Positions 20,658-32,434 of a stretch of DNA of 64,000 nucleotides are shown piece after piece; position 1 is the first letter of the stretch, and each line of letters opens with the position of its first letter. The notes beneath the pieces were generated by a model that saw nothing but the letters and a program-made list of their open reading frames with translations, made no database searches and had not been told where the DNA came from. Location of the stretch: contig SGPL01000040.1 in the NCBI GenBank assembly GCA_004802705.1, positions 1-64,000 of the forward strand. Reading direction: 5' to 3'. A program made the position numbers and the translations under genes. This DNA comes from Bondarzewia mesenterica. Lineage: Eukaryota; Basidiomycota; Agaricomycetes; Russulales; Bondarzewiaceae.

Positions 20658-22738
20658 ATGGCTTCAAACATTCCTGCAAGTCTCCTTTATTTTGCTTTTT
20701 TTTTTCATCCATCGATTGACCACATGGCATCGCAGACAAGGCGTGTAACGCGAACAACTCGCACCATCATTGTCAAAGACGAAAACGCCAATGCGCGACC
20801 TCGCATTCCAACGCGAATAAAGCCCCCATCAAACTCGGAGGCCACAGTCAAGTCAAGGGTCGCCACACGTGCGACAAGTCAGACCATTTCCACGAGGGCA
20901 AAGTCTGTAGCCAAGGATGCAGCTTCTGAACAGGACCCAGCCGCACAAGGCAAACGGAAACGCTCTGCTCTAGGCGAGGTTGCCGGCTTTCCGAACAGGA
21001 CGAAAGGCATTACGGTCAAGGGTAAATCCAAGGAGGAGAACGCCGCGCAAGCACCGGCGCCTAACAAGCTCGATGGTGCGGTACTTAAGTCGAAGACTAA
21101 GACGGCTGCATCGACGACGGCTGTGCCACGGCAGCCTTTGCGCACCGTCTTAGCTCCTGCTCCTGTGAGGACCTTTCAACGAGTTACTCGTGCCTCTACT
21201 GCTGCCAGTGCCTCTATTGCTGCTGGACAGCTCCGGGTCGAAGCGAAGCGGGCACCTGCTGTGGCACCACCGAAGGACGATGCTATGGTAATTGATCCGC
21301 CCGCTCTCCACGTTCCTCCACGTCGTGTTGCTACTCGACCGGCATTGGCTCCGAAAACAACGCACAGGGAGCCCGTCCCTGCTGCTCGTAGTCGTGTGTT
21401 TACGCGCGTCAAGCAAGACCCCGAAGAGGACGAGGCCGAGGCAAACCGCGTGTTCAAGAAACGCCGCACATCGTCAGATGCGCCGGACGAGCAACTCGCC
21501 CCGGTCAAAGAGGAGGAGGAGCATGATGAGTTGGCTTTGCAAGAAGAGGAGGCGCAGAGAGCTGTAGCGGAACTATCAAGGCATCTAACACAGATTGAGC
21601 GGGAGGAGGAGGCCGATCCGAACGAAGGCTGGGAAAATTTAGACGACGAGGATGATGGCGATCCCTTGATGGTGAGCGAGTATGTTGTGGAAATTTTCGA
21701 GTACCTAAAGGAGGTTGAGGTGTGTTGGTGATATATCTCCCTATACACCGTCCATCTAACGTTTCAATTGTAGCAAACAATGATGCCAAATCCCAACTAT
21801 ATGGACAATCAAAAAGATTTGGCTTGGAAAATGAGGGGCATTCTGACCGATTGGCTGATCCAGGTTCACATGCGATTCCGCCTTCTTCCTGAGACTCTTT
21901 TTCTTGCAGTGAATACTATCGACCGTTTCTTGACCGCGCGGGTTGTTTCGCTCGCTAAGCTCCAGCTGGTTGGCATCACCTGCATGTTCATCGCCTCGAA
22001 AGTCGAAGAAGTCGTTGCGCCGTCCGCCAATAACTTCCTCTTTTGTGCCGACTCATCGTACACAGAAGAGGAAATCCTCCAGGCGGAGAAGTACATCCTC
22101 AAGACGCTGGAGTGGAACATGAACTGCCCAAACCCCATAAACTTCCTTCGACGCGTCAGCAAGGCGGATGGATACAATGTGCAGGTCCGCACATTGGGGA
22201 AGTACCTGTTGGAGATCCAAGCCGTGGAATGGCGTCTTGTTGGCACCCCCCCGTCGTTGCTGGCAGCCGCTTCGATCTGGTTGGCAAGACTCATTCTTGG
22301 ACGTGATGGCTGGGTAAGTCATCTTTTCCTATATCGCGTCAAGCAATGATGGCCCATGGAATTCCCTGATGCTCAGACGCCAAACCTTGCACACTACTCG
22401 TCATACCCGGAAAGTGCGCTGGTCCCGACGGCAAACTTGATGTTGAACTACGTGCTCAGGCCTATCCGGCATCCATCGTTCTTTAAAAAGTACGCGTCGA
22501 AGAGGTTCCTGAAGGTCAGTTGCATTCGTTCATCTTTCGTATAAGTTTTGGCTGATGGCGAGCACAGGCGAGCACGTTTGTGCGAGAATGGGCATTGCAG
22601 CGATGGAGAGAAGGCGAACAAGTCAGCCTAGAGACGGAGTTGCCATCGTTGAAGGCGCTCATACGCGCGGCGCGCGACCGTGCTGTGGCAGCTGGGATCG
22701 ATCCCGACGAGGGTGTGGTGCTTCACACGGTTCTATAA
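20658..22738 (+). CDS. B-type (G2/mitotic) cyclin
   Basis: Four exons: 20658-21719, 21774-22313, 22377-22514, 22568-22738. From the first ATG the protein is 636 residues; the ATG at 20724 (MASQTRRVTRTT) gives 614 and looks the better start, since the extra 22 residues are hydrophobic and unlike a cyclin N-terminus. The N-terminal half is basic and disordered, with RSALGEVAG, a destruction-box-like motif for APC/C-driven degradation. An acidic linker leads to the cyclin box: VSEYVVEIFEYLKEVE, MRGILTDWLIQVHMRFRLLPETLFL, VNTIDRFLT, QLVGITCMFIASKVEEV and ILKTLEWNMNCPNPINFLRR, followed by the second fold ending PEGVVLHTVL-like. It activates CDK1 at mitosis. Borders are GT...AG; the whole frame is intact. 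Confidence 0.95.
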
Positions 22739-24025
22739 TCGCGAAGTGCTCCGCAGCATTCGCTCACCCTTAGTCATTTTCATCCATCTTTTTATCGGTC
22801 AATATAGCAAACCAACTTCATTCATTTCCCACTTGGCCACCATTCTCGTCTGTTCGCCGTCCACGCAATGTCCCTACGGACATCCTCATGCACTTTATAC
22901 CCTGCATCTGTGTTTGCCGTTCATCGGTAACTCTCCATAACCTCTTCGTCCCCTCATGTCGCGTGTCCCTTCATCATTTTGCCTGTTCTCCGCCAATGCA
23001 TCTCGTCAGATCGTCCTTTGCTGTTGCACTCGCTGTCCCTGCTATCTTCGCGGGACGGTCTACCGCTGCTCGCTCTGTCGTTTACATGCATGTCCACTTC
23101 TCTTCCTCTCCTCTGAGCTTTAATCATCTTTGACTTTTTTTCCTTATAACATACATTCGTCACAAGCGACCCCTTACCCCACACCCTACGCATACCAGCG
23201 ACACACCGTCAAACTATACCGCATTGTTTTCTCGTGTGCTCGATTTGTCAATCTGTGTTGCTTTTGTCTCCTCGACCGTTCTACGCTTATTCTTCTGGTT
23301 CTGCCTTCTCTTCTGGTTCTGCCTTCTCTTCTGGTTCTGCCTTCTCTCCTGTTTCTCTGCTCACTGTTTTCAAATTTCTCACCCCTCAAAGTCTTCACAT
23401 TTCCTGTATATGTCTTGGATCGACATCCGTTTCCACCGTTCCACCGCAAGTACATGTAAAATTTCACTTTCCCAATGTGCCGCGAATCAATTCAATCAAT
23501 TCAATCGGTTATCATACTTTCACAAATGACTGGACGAAGTTGCGAATGAAATCAAGCTCCTGCCAGTTCCGCATCATGATTACAGCAAGTAATGATTCTC
23601 AACCTATCTGCATACGTGAGTGGCTTCGGACGCACCTACTCCACACAGTTGACAGGATGTTCACTGCTCCTTCCGCTGATTATTCTCGAACAGGTTGCTG
23701 TAGAGAGTGCGTGTTTGAGGCCAGGTTCAGAAAAACGTTCACGGAGCACGCTCTCGGGGTAAGTTGGGTTCTGAATAAACCTTAACCCTGATTTATGGTC
23801 TCAATGGACCAGTCTTTAAGTCAGGATTTTGTCACCAACTTTGCGCTTGAATTGGCATTGGGATGCCCCCGAAGGACTTATGCATGCCCCTACTCATAGA
23901 AGTAAAATAGCTTGGCGACGCAGAAGAAAAATTGTATTGGTACAAGGACATAGAAGCTCGTACACATCTGCAGTTACAACGAACGAACTGAAAGCCGTAT
24001 GCCCACCTCAGGTAACCCTCTGTCA
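22739..24025. other. Intergenic, convergent 3' side of cyclin and ABCD genes
   Basis: About 1.3 kb, pyrimidine-rich on the plus strand, between the stops of two convergent genes. Open frames here (for example 23234-23785) are Ser/Leu/Cys-rich translations of CT-rich DNA and show no motif. Contains a three-copy tandem repeat at 23293-23346. Confidence 0.5.
23293..23346 (+). repeat. Tandem repeat, three perfect 18-bp copies
   Basis: The unit TTCTGGTTCTGCCTTCTC occurs three times in a row without a mismatch (23293, 23311, 23329). It lies in a CT-rich intergenic stretch, probably in a 3' UTR or spacer. Confidence 0.9.
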
Positions 24026-27000
24026 TCACTCAGTCCCGTCGTCCTTGTCCCCGTCGGGACCCAACAACATCTCCAGCTCTTTCACCCTGCCTTCCCACGC
24101 CTCCACCTCTCTTAGCTTCTCCCGCAGCACCCCGATTTCACGATCCAGCCCCATGCGCACTTCGGGCGTGCCGACGCGTGAAAGCGTCCAGCTGCCCGTG
24201 CCGTCGCCTGTCAGCGTTAGCAGTTGCGTGTGGTACTTTGCAAGAGATGGCCTAGCAGCGGATGGAAACAGATCAGCGTTCACAATCTTCGATGAGAGCG
24301 AAACTGAAAACAAAACAAAATTGCAGAAGATGCGCACCGAAGAGAGATTGTGATGAGCGTAATGCCCAGTGACTTTGCGTGTTCGTACATCTGCCCTTCA
24401 ACGTCGCTCGACACGGCGCTGGTGCATTCTATAAAGACCACGAAGACAACTCGAATGTCAGCTCAGATCCGCGCCCGTGAGTCCGTATACCTACCATCTA
24501 AAATAGCGAACTTAGGTCGGTGATAGAAGACTCTCGCCATCGACATCTGTCCGTTAAATCCATAATCTGAAAGTGTTCGCGTGACAGAGAGGGCATACTC
24601 ACGCGCTGCTTCTCTCCTCCGCTCAGCACATCTCGCCACTCCTTCCTAGTCAGCCACCCACCCTCACGCTCTGGCAGGTACTCCAGATGCACAGCGGCCA
24701 GAATTTGCATCAGTTCGGCCTCACTCTTACCTGACTTTACAAACTGCGGGTATGTGTGCGGATAGATGATTCTATGCCGGGCCATCAATCAACACCAACA
24801 AAGAGACGAGTCAAAAAGCAGGAACTCACTGATCTAGCAGGCTTCCTGCAACCATGTACGCCCGCTGCGGTACCACGAACACCTCACCCCTGCGTGGTCT
24901 CCGCACTATCCCAGACCCAGGCGCCCACAACCCCGCCAGTACCCTCGCCACGGCTGTCTTGCCCACCCCATTCGAACCGGTAATCATTAGATGATCACCC
25001 GGCCCAAGCGTCAGATTCAGCTCGCGAACTAGCGGCGCCATGTCCAACTCTGATGGGACGCTCACGTCAACGTGGTCAAGCGCAATGGTGGGTTCTGCAG
25101 AGACGGTGGATGGCAACGGCGGGAGATGATGCAGCGTCGAGAGCAGCGTGTAGAGGCGCGTCGTGAGGCCCGCCAGCTCCAGCAGATCTTTGTAGGCATA
25201 CATCAGGCGTCCCCCTGCGTCCGCAAGTGAGAGCAGCAGGCGGCGCGAGGATATGTAATCTGGGCAAATTGTGAAAAGAAAAGTCAATGTCTACCCTTTC
25301 AAACAAAGTGTTGAATTACGAACTCTCGGTCCGATTTGCGACTGCGTCATCTGTGATCGCCATCTTCACTCTTGTCTCCACACCTAGGGAACGCGTGCGC
25401 GTGAAGAGGACGGGGATCGAGATCAAGCAGTATCCCGCGGCAGACCAGAGGTACTTGATCACGTAGTCCTCCGTCCACTCATAGGCGATGCGAATCTAGT
25501 CAAAAAGGAGGAAGAGTATGAGCGATTGATGAGAATGAACCATGACATATGGCTGACCTTGATGATCGAATTCACATGTTTGATCAGTCTGAGATACGCC
25601 CGCCAGAGAATGTTGCGTTCTCGCGCGCCCCCGTTGTAAAATCTGATGATAAAAACAAAAAAAATAAGTCAGGCTTCGCAAGCCTTCATGTTCTGAATGA
25701 CAAGAAATCCTCACGCAATCTCTTCGCCCTCCCGCCCAACGCGGCCTACCCCAGCGCGATATTCGCCCTCCAAACGTGCCTCCACGGCCGCCAACCGCCC
25801 AAACGCGGGTGTGACCGCGCGCAGAATCTTGGCCGTGACATAGTAATTCACGAACAGCGCAACGGTGCCACGTACACCCAGCGTGCGCGACAGCTGCGAC
25901 GTGAACAAAGTCAGGTCAAGGAGCGGCTTGAGCAGATTGCCGTATAGACCGGAAATGCTGTCCGACCAGCTCGCGATGTCCGCAGTGATGTACTGATCAA
26001 CTCCTTCAAGACCACCTTCGTTGTAGACGCGGTAATAGCGGAGGTACGGCTCCGAGGAGAGGTAGAGGTCGTGTGTGTAGCGCGTGAGTTTGGTGCGTAA
26101 GCGGAGCGAGAGATTGGATTGGAGGTGATGGATCTGAAAAATGGGTCAGCAGTGTAGACTCAGTATGAGGAGACGATGCCGAAGTACCATTGAGTTGGTG
26201 TATATGCTTGGTACCGCGAGGAGGAACCATAGTCCCAGGCCGCGGAGGAAGCCTTTCCCATTGGCACTCACCTATTGACGCATTCAAAATCTATAAGGTA
26301 TTATGTCAAGAACAACTCACAAGATCCCTGACAATTCTTCCGTCGAGCTTGGCCACGCCGACGCTTAGTACCGTTCTCAGCACAAGGAACACGCTATGCA
26401 GAAGCACGATCCCGACCTCCTTTGATCGATAGGAAGGAAATACGACCCGCAGGATAGCTAGGAGCTGCCGAAGAAATGAACGGTCTACGTTCGGCTTGTT
26501 CTGCGCGGCTGGGGGAAGAGGAGGGAAGAGCAGTTGATTTGATTTGAACAGGGATTCTGGTGTCTCATGGATAGGAACCTGCGGGAAAATGAATGCTTCA
26601 GCACGGATTTTTCGATGCAGTGCTCTCGAATATCGGGAGGCCTGCCATGCATGCGGCATATCGGTATATCCGAGATCCAAATTCAGCCAATCCACCTGCA
26701 CCCTTGTCCGACTCCGTCTTCCAAGGGTTCTTACCTCGCACGATTGGACAGCAATCCGCCAACACTCTATTCCATGGCAGAGTCAGGACTATGGCAGTGG
26801 ATCGGTAATGCCATATTATTGAACCTTCTAGATGTGGGAAGGCTGCGGTCATTAGAACCTTGCGAGATAGAACATCAATTCTCGCAAAGCCAGCCGTCTG
26901 CATCCGACTTAGCCCTCCTGACAACTGAACGGAGAATACGTATCCAATCAACGATTTCGGAAAGAATAAAATGATGTCTTGATATGCAGAAGACCACAGA

Positions 27001-27438
27001 TGCATGATAAACATAACTAAGAGTGCCATGCATCCTCACCTCGGATATACTATCTCGGAACGGAACCAGTAGCTTCTTGGTGCCATCTGCAGATTCTACA
27101 TAGATCTGCTGCAAAGCCTGTGAAAGCTCTTCCTTTGTTATTTTTCTTCGATATCGAGCTTCACCAAGTCTGGCCAACGCATGCTTTGGGCCTGTGAGAA
27201 GGCGACCGCGCAGTAGCAAGACGGTCGTGATGAGAATCAGTAGTCGCGTGCGAGAACGGACGCTGGAGAGATGAAAGAACTTTGACTGAATAGCCATTAG
27301 TTAGAAAAAGTTTGGGATGGGTATAATGAACAAGAGGAAGACATGGAACACTTGAGAATGTTGAGTTACAGTGTGGAGCTTGTGGAGGCCAAGGGCAACT
27401 TTCAGCTGATTTCCGATATAGCGCGGGACGTTGAACAT
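24026..27438 (-). CDS. Peroxisomal ABC half-transporter (ABCD / Pxa family)
   Basis: Twelve exons on the minus strand (27438-27370, 27285-27040, 26578-26321, 26271-26188, 26133-25715, 25642-25558, 25495-25324, 25259-24830, 24771-24603, 24546-24495, 24428-24338, 24251-24026) sum to 2301 nt, giving 766 residues, normal for the family. Features: a membrane helix (TRLLILITTVLLL), KLLVPFRDSISE, the segment SYRSKEVGIVLLHSVFLVLRT, LDGRIVRDLVSANGKGF with more helices, the EEIAFYNGG (EAA-like) motif, Walker A GSNGVGKTA, Q-loop region VVPQRAYM, the signature LSGGEKQR, Walker B FAILDEC and TISLRPSLAKYH. Such proteins dimerise to import very-long-chain acyl-CoA into peroxisomes for beta-oxidation. Intron 2 (27039-26579) is 461 nt, far longer than the others. 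The frame is fully open otherwise. Confidence 0.95.
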
Positions 27439-27671
27439 TGGTCGAGATCATGCTGACCTTGAACTAGGGTTGGGTCTTGCTGAGAGATCGATTTCGGAGT
27501 CCAGACGAGCTCGAGCACTTTGAGCTCACTTCACCACATTATCTGAGATGGTGGAAGCATACCATCAATGTTGTCCTGAGTGTAAATACACACTTACTGA
27601 TGTACTGACAGCCTGTCGTCCCTCTTGCAAGTAGCCTCCCTGCTTGTTCTCTGTAGGCAACCATCAGGATT

Positions 27672-29385
27672 ATGTCTCCTGGATTTCTTTTTGAGCGTCG
27701 TCGGACTCTTCTGTGTCATGTTATTGCTTGCAGCATTCTAATTTCTATGCTTCCTCAATCGCTCTGTCTGCTCATATATTCTCTTGCGCTTTGTCCACCA
27801 CTTGCTTTCGCCCAAAATAATACACGGATTGTTCTCGGTACTCCACTGGTTGTGTCAGGGTCCATATTGGCTTCCGCGAACCCCCAGCTCTTCGTTCAGC
27901 TGGCCGCCAGCTCTGGCAAGCAGCCCTCGATCTCGGTTGCGCTATGCACAAATTCATCAGCGTCACCACGATTTTTCGTAACAAACTCCAGTGACGTCAC
28001 CGGGCCAGGTAAGTAGTGGGCAGGACGTCTGGGAGCTGACGTTGGGTGCAGAAATATTCGGAAACTTGACGTTGGGTCGGAGCGCTGGTGGTAAGATTAC
28101 AGTTTGGGGCGGAACCAAAAGTAATTCCATAGAGAAATGCGCGTCTGATGACGGTATGTGTGCGGTTTACTACGTACTCGACGCTGGCAGTTTGATCAGT
28201 CGAAGCCTATGAGCTCAAGTGTGGCACGTCACGATCTTGCAAGAAGCTAACGGTACTTGTCTAAATCCTATGCATGAGCATCTTTCATCACTCCTCTTTC
28301 CTCGGAGACACTACGTCAAATCGAGCACTGATTTTATTCTCCAGATTTCTTTACCCAACATCACTGATCCTACTTACCCCAGTCATAGTCTTCCCGCCGC
28401 GAACATCTCATTCCCCACCGCGCCTTCGTCCTCGCCAAACTTCATCCTCATCTTCACAAATTTGTCACAGCCAATCAGCTCATTGCCACAAACCGCATAT
28501 GCCCTTCAATCCGTGGGAAGAAGCGGCAGAGTGCTTGAGGAGCATCTCTGGCTTCGCGACACAGACGGCTGGCGAACAGAATGTTATTAGGTAGGCCGTC
28601 GCCGTCGCCAAATTATACTGTCTATACCATCCAAGATGACACAAAAATAAGCAGGCCAATTTATATCGCTACAAAGTCCGGTATGTGTCAATTTCCCCCC
28701 TTGCACCTTCGACCCTGTTCAGATGGTTGTAGCATCATTATCTTGTCCCCTCGTATACTCCCTCCCATATTGCCCCTCGGTCTCGTTCGCCGCGCCGCTA
28801 TCCGCTCCTGCCTTTCCTAAGAAGCACACGAGTCAGCAACACTCCCCAGCAGCTTGACAGATCTTCTCCTTTCCTGCCTTACCAATTTTACCACCAACCT
28901 CCTCACCTTTGCTTGCGGGCGCGACTTCTACTCTCCCTTTCAATCCTGCGCGGACTGCCAGCGGGCTTACCGCAAATGGATCTGCACGATCAGCTTCCCG
29001 CGGTGCGCCGAGTTCCCGAGCAATGTCACCACGAGCACGGACGGCAACGGGTGTTCCCAACGCTGCTCCCGCAAGCCTCTGGTACGACGCCGCGGAACCC
29101 GAACCTCGAGAACCTCACCACGAGCTTCGCGCGGCTCCTGCCATGCATCAAGACCTGCACTGCGACCGACCGCGCGTGGCTGAATTTCCTCGGGTTTAAG
29201 CGCCCCGTCGTCGCGTTCAATGCAAACGAGAGTTATGGTGTCGGGTACATTGAAAATGGCCTGCCGGGATTGAGGATAGCGGATTTACGGATGTTGCGCA
29301 GGATAGATGAGGGAATGTGTATTGCAATGACAGAAGAACGGATCTGAAGGACTGTTTTAGTTTTGTCTGAGATATTTGGGTACCG
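27672..29385 (+). pseudogene. MID1-like stretch-activated calcium channel subunit, multiply frameshifted
   Basis: Fragments in changing frames match fungal Mid1, the plasma-membrane partner of the Cch1 calcium channel: an N-terminal hydrophobic signal (LLIYSLALCPPLAFAQ), VVSGSILASANPQLFVQL, DVWELTLGAEIFGNLTLG, LGDTTSNRAL, ALQSVGRSGRVLEEHLWLRD, PNYTVYTIQDDTKISRPIYI, SCPLVYSLPYCPSVSFA, the Cys-rich block FYSPFQSCADCQRAYRKWIC and SYGVGYIENG. The frame slips with no possible intron at about 28345, 28585, 28828, 29045 and 29093, and again near 29250. In the last frame, a TGA interrupts AQDR-GNVYCN. A first slip near 28005 could instead be a 47-nt intron. Each slip is one base. Either the gene is decayed or this stretch has a poor consensus; neighbours on both sides are nearly intact. 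Confidence 0.75.
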
Positions 29386-30161
29386 TACGTTTTGTTTGAA
29401 TATAAGTCCCTATTCGTGCTCACGGAGTATGGATTTTTGGTGCATCCGTTCTGTCGTGATTATGTCTTTCAGGCGTCGATTCTCAAAGGTCAATTTCAGG
29501 GACACGCTTTTCCAGGTAGTGTCTGGTATCCGGATTCCATAGTGGGGACGATTGGTTTTGTTGTCTGGAAGATTTGGTATTTTGGAGATCCCTCAATTCA
29601 TCTCGCACAATCAAATTGCCTCATCTTGTCAAGCTTGTCTTTTTTTTTTTTTGATCGCCGGAGGATCAGCCAACGAAGGACTGATCACTTCGATGTAGCC
29701 TCAATGCGCGTTCGACATGGTTCCACCAACCGTACAATCGTGTCTAATCTCTGGACCAGACAACGGCTTCGGGTTCGAGCGTCTGTACTATGGTATGTTT
29801 CGCTTCCTTGCTCTTCGAAAGCCATTGTACCGCAAATAAGACTCTCGTCCTTGGAAGAGTTCCGGCAGATTCTAATCCAGTACAGATCTTTATCGTGATG
29901 ATGGCGTCGACAGGTGGTTCATCTTGCCAAGTCCTGTCGCCGTGTCTAAACGGTATTGTGTTGGTAAGTGAAAGAATGCAGCCCGAATTGCAGTACACCA
30001 TGCTCTTCAGGAATCACGCCAGAAGTTCATATATGTTCCCCTCAAGTCACGGACTAAACATTCACAGAGTCGACTACCCGATTATCTTACCAATTTCAAG
30101 CTCGAAGTCATGCAAACCCTTTGAAAACGATGGACAGTCACCACGATAGCACCGTACTGCA
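29386..30161. other. Intergenic, convergent 3' side of the MID1-like and P450 genes
   Basis: A plus-strand frame at 29392-29898 and a minus-strand frame at 29744-30001 show no known motif and no good splice support. A run of T lies at about 29641-29652. Nothing else seen. Confidence 0.45.
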
Positions 30162-32434
30162 TTATACTTCACGGATGAAGTCCGCAGCTCTGTTGTCTCT
30201 TGGACGGAACGAACATTTGAAGGGCAATGGGTGACTTCAAGAGAAAAAACCACGTCAAGACCGATCGCATTGAGCCACAGCATGAAATCAAGAATGACTC
30301 TCCCATACCTGACCAGGCCATCGGTGCAACCAACAGAGACCGGAATATCAGCCCCTGTGTCATCCTTTGCCTTCTTGATATCGTAGACGGCCAAGATGGA
30401 TGCAACCATGATCCACAGTGTTGCGCTCGCGAGGTGTCTTCCTGGACAAATTCTGACATACTAAATCAGTACATTGTTCGTTTACTTTTCATTTGTTAAG
30501 AAGTGATTCTTGATCATTTGGCATACGCACCGTCTACCGAATCCGAATGCAGGTTGCACCTCGTCGCCGTTCAGAGTTCCGTCTTCGTTCAAAAAACGTT
30601 CAGGTTTGAAAGATTCTGGATCTTCATATTTCGCAGGATCGTGCAACATGGCCCTGGTCCGGGAGCGTCTATTCACACGTTGATCTTGGAACATAATGAG
30701 ATCAGACGTACCATGCATTTATGATGATATGTGTCCCTATATTTACTATCATGAGGACAAGGCATTTGATGCGGCGTGTTATCGCTGAAGATCACACACC
30801 TTTCGGAACACCCCACCCTTTGTATAAATCGTCCTGGTAAGCCGAATGTGTCACTCCAAGGGGAGTGACGGGCATCCAACGCAGTGTTTCGCGACAGATT
30901 GCACCAATGTAGGGCAGTGCCTCGCGGTTCTCGAACGTCGGTAAGCATGCGCGGCCGATAATGCGGTCAATTTCGGCTTGTGCACGATCCTGGACAGAAG
31001 GATGAAGAACGAGTGCGAGGATCACCGTAGTGAGCGCCGAAACGGTCTGCGATGATGGACAGAAATAAGATCACAACATCATGAGGAATTATGGATGTGA
31101 TGCACCGTATCTTCTCCCCCTTATGTTGAAAATAGGTAAAGATTAGTACACCATGCAATGTCATTGGTATATGGACGATTTCGACATGAAAATTTGCCTA
31201 CCCAGGTACGTCAAGGCTGCCACTTCTTTGATAATTTCTTCTCCAGCCTCTCCGCCTCCTCTTACCTCGTTTTCCTCAAGCAACGTCACCGTCAGTGATG
31301 GACGTGCGGTGCCATCAACCTTTGCACATCAAAGACGTTGCAACACCCACAAGAAGCACGCCAGATCAATGAGGACTATCCACCATATCCGTGGATGACT
31401 GATAGAGCTCACCATGCCGGCCTTGACCGTCTCGAACGGTTTGTCGCGCATCTCGCGTGTCAGCGCCGCACACTTCTTCGCATAAGTCTTGAAATAGGTA
31501 CCCGGCAACCAATCGGGCAGGTTCCTCAAGGACGGGAACACATTGACCAGCACTGCGCCCGGGAAGACAGAGTTTGACAACATCGCCATGGACTGCTTCG
31601 CAATGTCGATATACCGATCTCCGGAAGGCTCGACATCGTGCGCGTACGCGATTCTCATTGCGATTTGAGCTGCATACCTATGTTCCCGTAGCGTGTCCCG
31701 GGACATCGTTCAGCAATTGTTTCGGGTTTCAGACAGGGTTTCAGGGAGCTAACGGTGTCGCTCACATTCGTAGCTGCTCCAGGAAGTCTTCGGGCTTTTC
31801 GAGCAGCAACTTTAACAGACCTCTCGCGCACTCCTCCTGCAGGGGCTGATATGTTGTAGATACCCTTGTGTGAAAGTGCTGATGGAATATCTTTCGTCCC
31901 GTGCGCCATCTGTCTGAATATGGCATGAGGCCGAGCAAGAAATCCCACTCCATCCTGTTCGTTCAATATACATGAGTTTTCGACCTTTTTTTTTCTGTCT
32001 CTCAGAAAAATAGTGAATGAGGGTCACAGACGCACAACTCAACCATGGAAAGCAGCGGGCGGTCAGAATAGACCGCTGAGCGACGCTCAAGGAGTTCCTT
32101 TGCTGCTTCGAGGGTATTGACAATGACGGAAAGTTGACCGAATGTCCGGACGGATATCAGATCACCTATGATACACGGCGTCAATTTCTATGTTAGACGT
32201 ACTATACATCGAACCGGAGGGCTTACTCTTATGCTCATGAGACCATGATGCGTATGTCTCCCATGGCTTGCTGGAAGGGAGAGAGAGCACATTTCCGAAG
32301 AACGGAAGGGAATTGGGTCCAGGAGGGCTTGGAGGGAGGTGGCTTTGATGGCGCCTTGCTCGATAGATGTGTCCAAAGAGACCAATGAAGGAGATAAGAG
32401 CAAGGGCGGATGGAAAATCGATGAAGTCGAGCAT
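30162..32434 (-). CDS. Cytochrome P450 monooxygenase
   Basis: Starts with a membrane anchor (LALISFIGLFGHIY) and a proline hinge (LPPSPPGPNSLPFFGN), as in microsomal class II P450s. Then YSDRWRTGRKIFHQHF (C-helix WxxxR), the I-helix GGEDTT, ETLRW (ExxR of the K-helix), a PERF motif in FKPERFLNEDG, and the heme loop FGFGRR followed by ICPGRHLA with the Cys ligand, split by an intron. The protein ends in SHPLPFKCSFRPR...DFIREV. It probably oxidises a hydrophobic substrate at the ER with NADPH-P450 reductase; the substrate is unknown. At least eight introns interrupt it; the I-helix motif sits partly on a 14-nt exon (31119-31106). No biosynthetic partners flank it. Some exon edges were not fixed. 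Confidence 0.92.

Noticed and set aside
29392..29898. 168-codon plus-strand frame after the MID1-like gene
   Set aside because: No recognisable domain, and the MID1-like coding signal ends before it.
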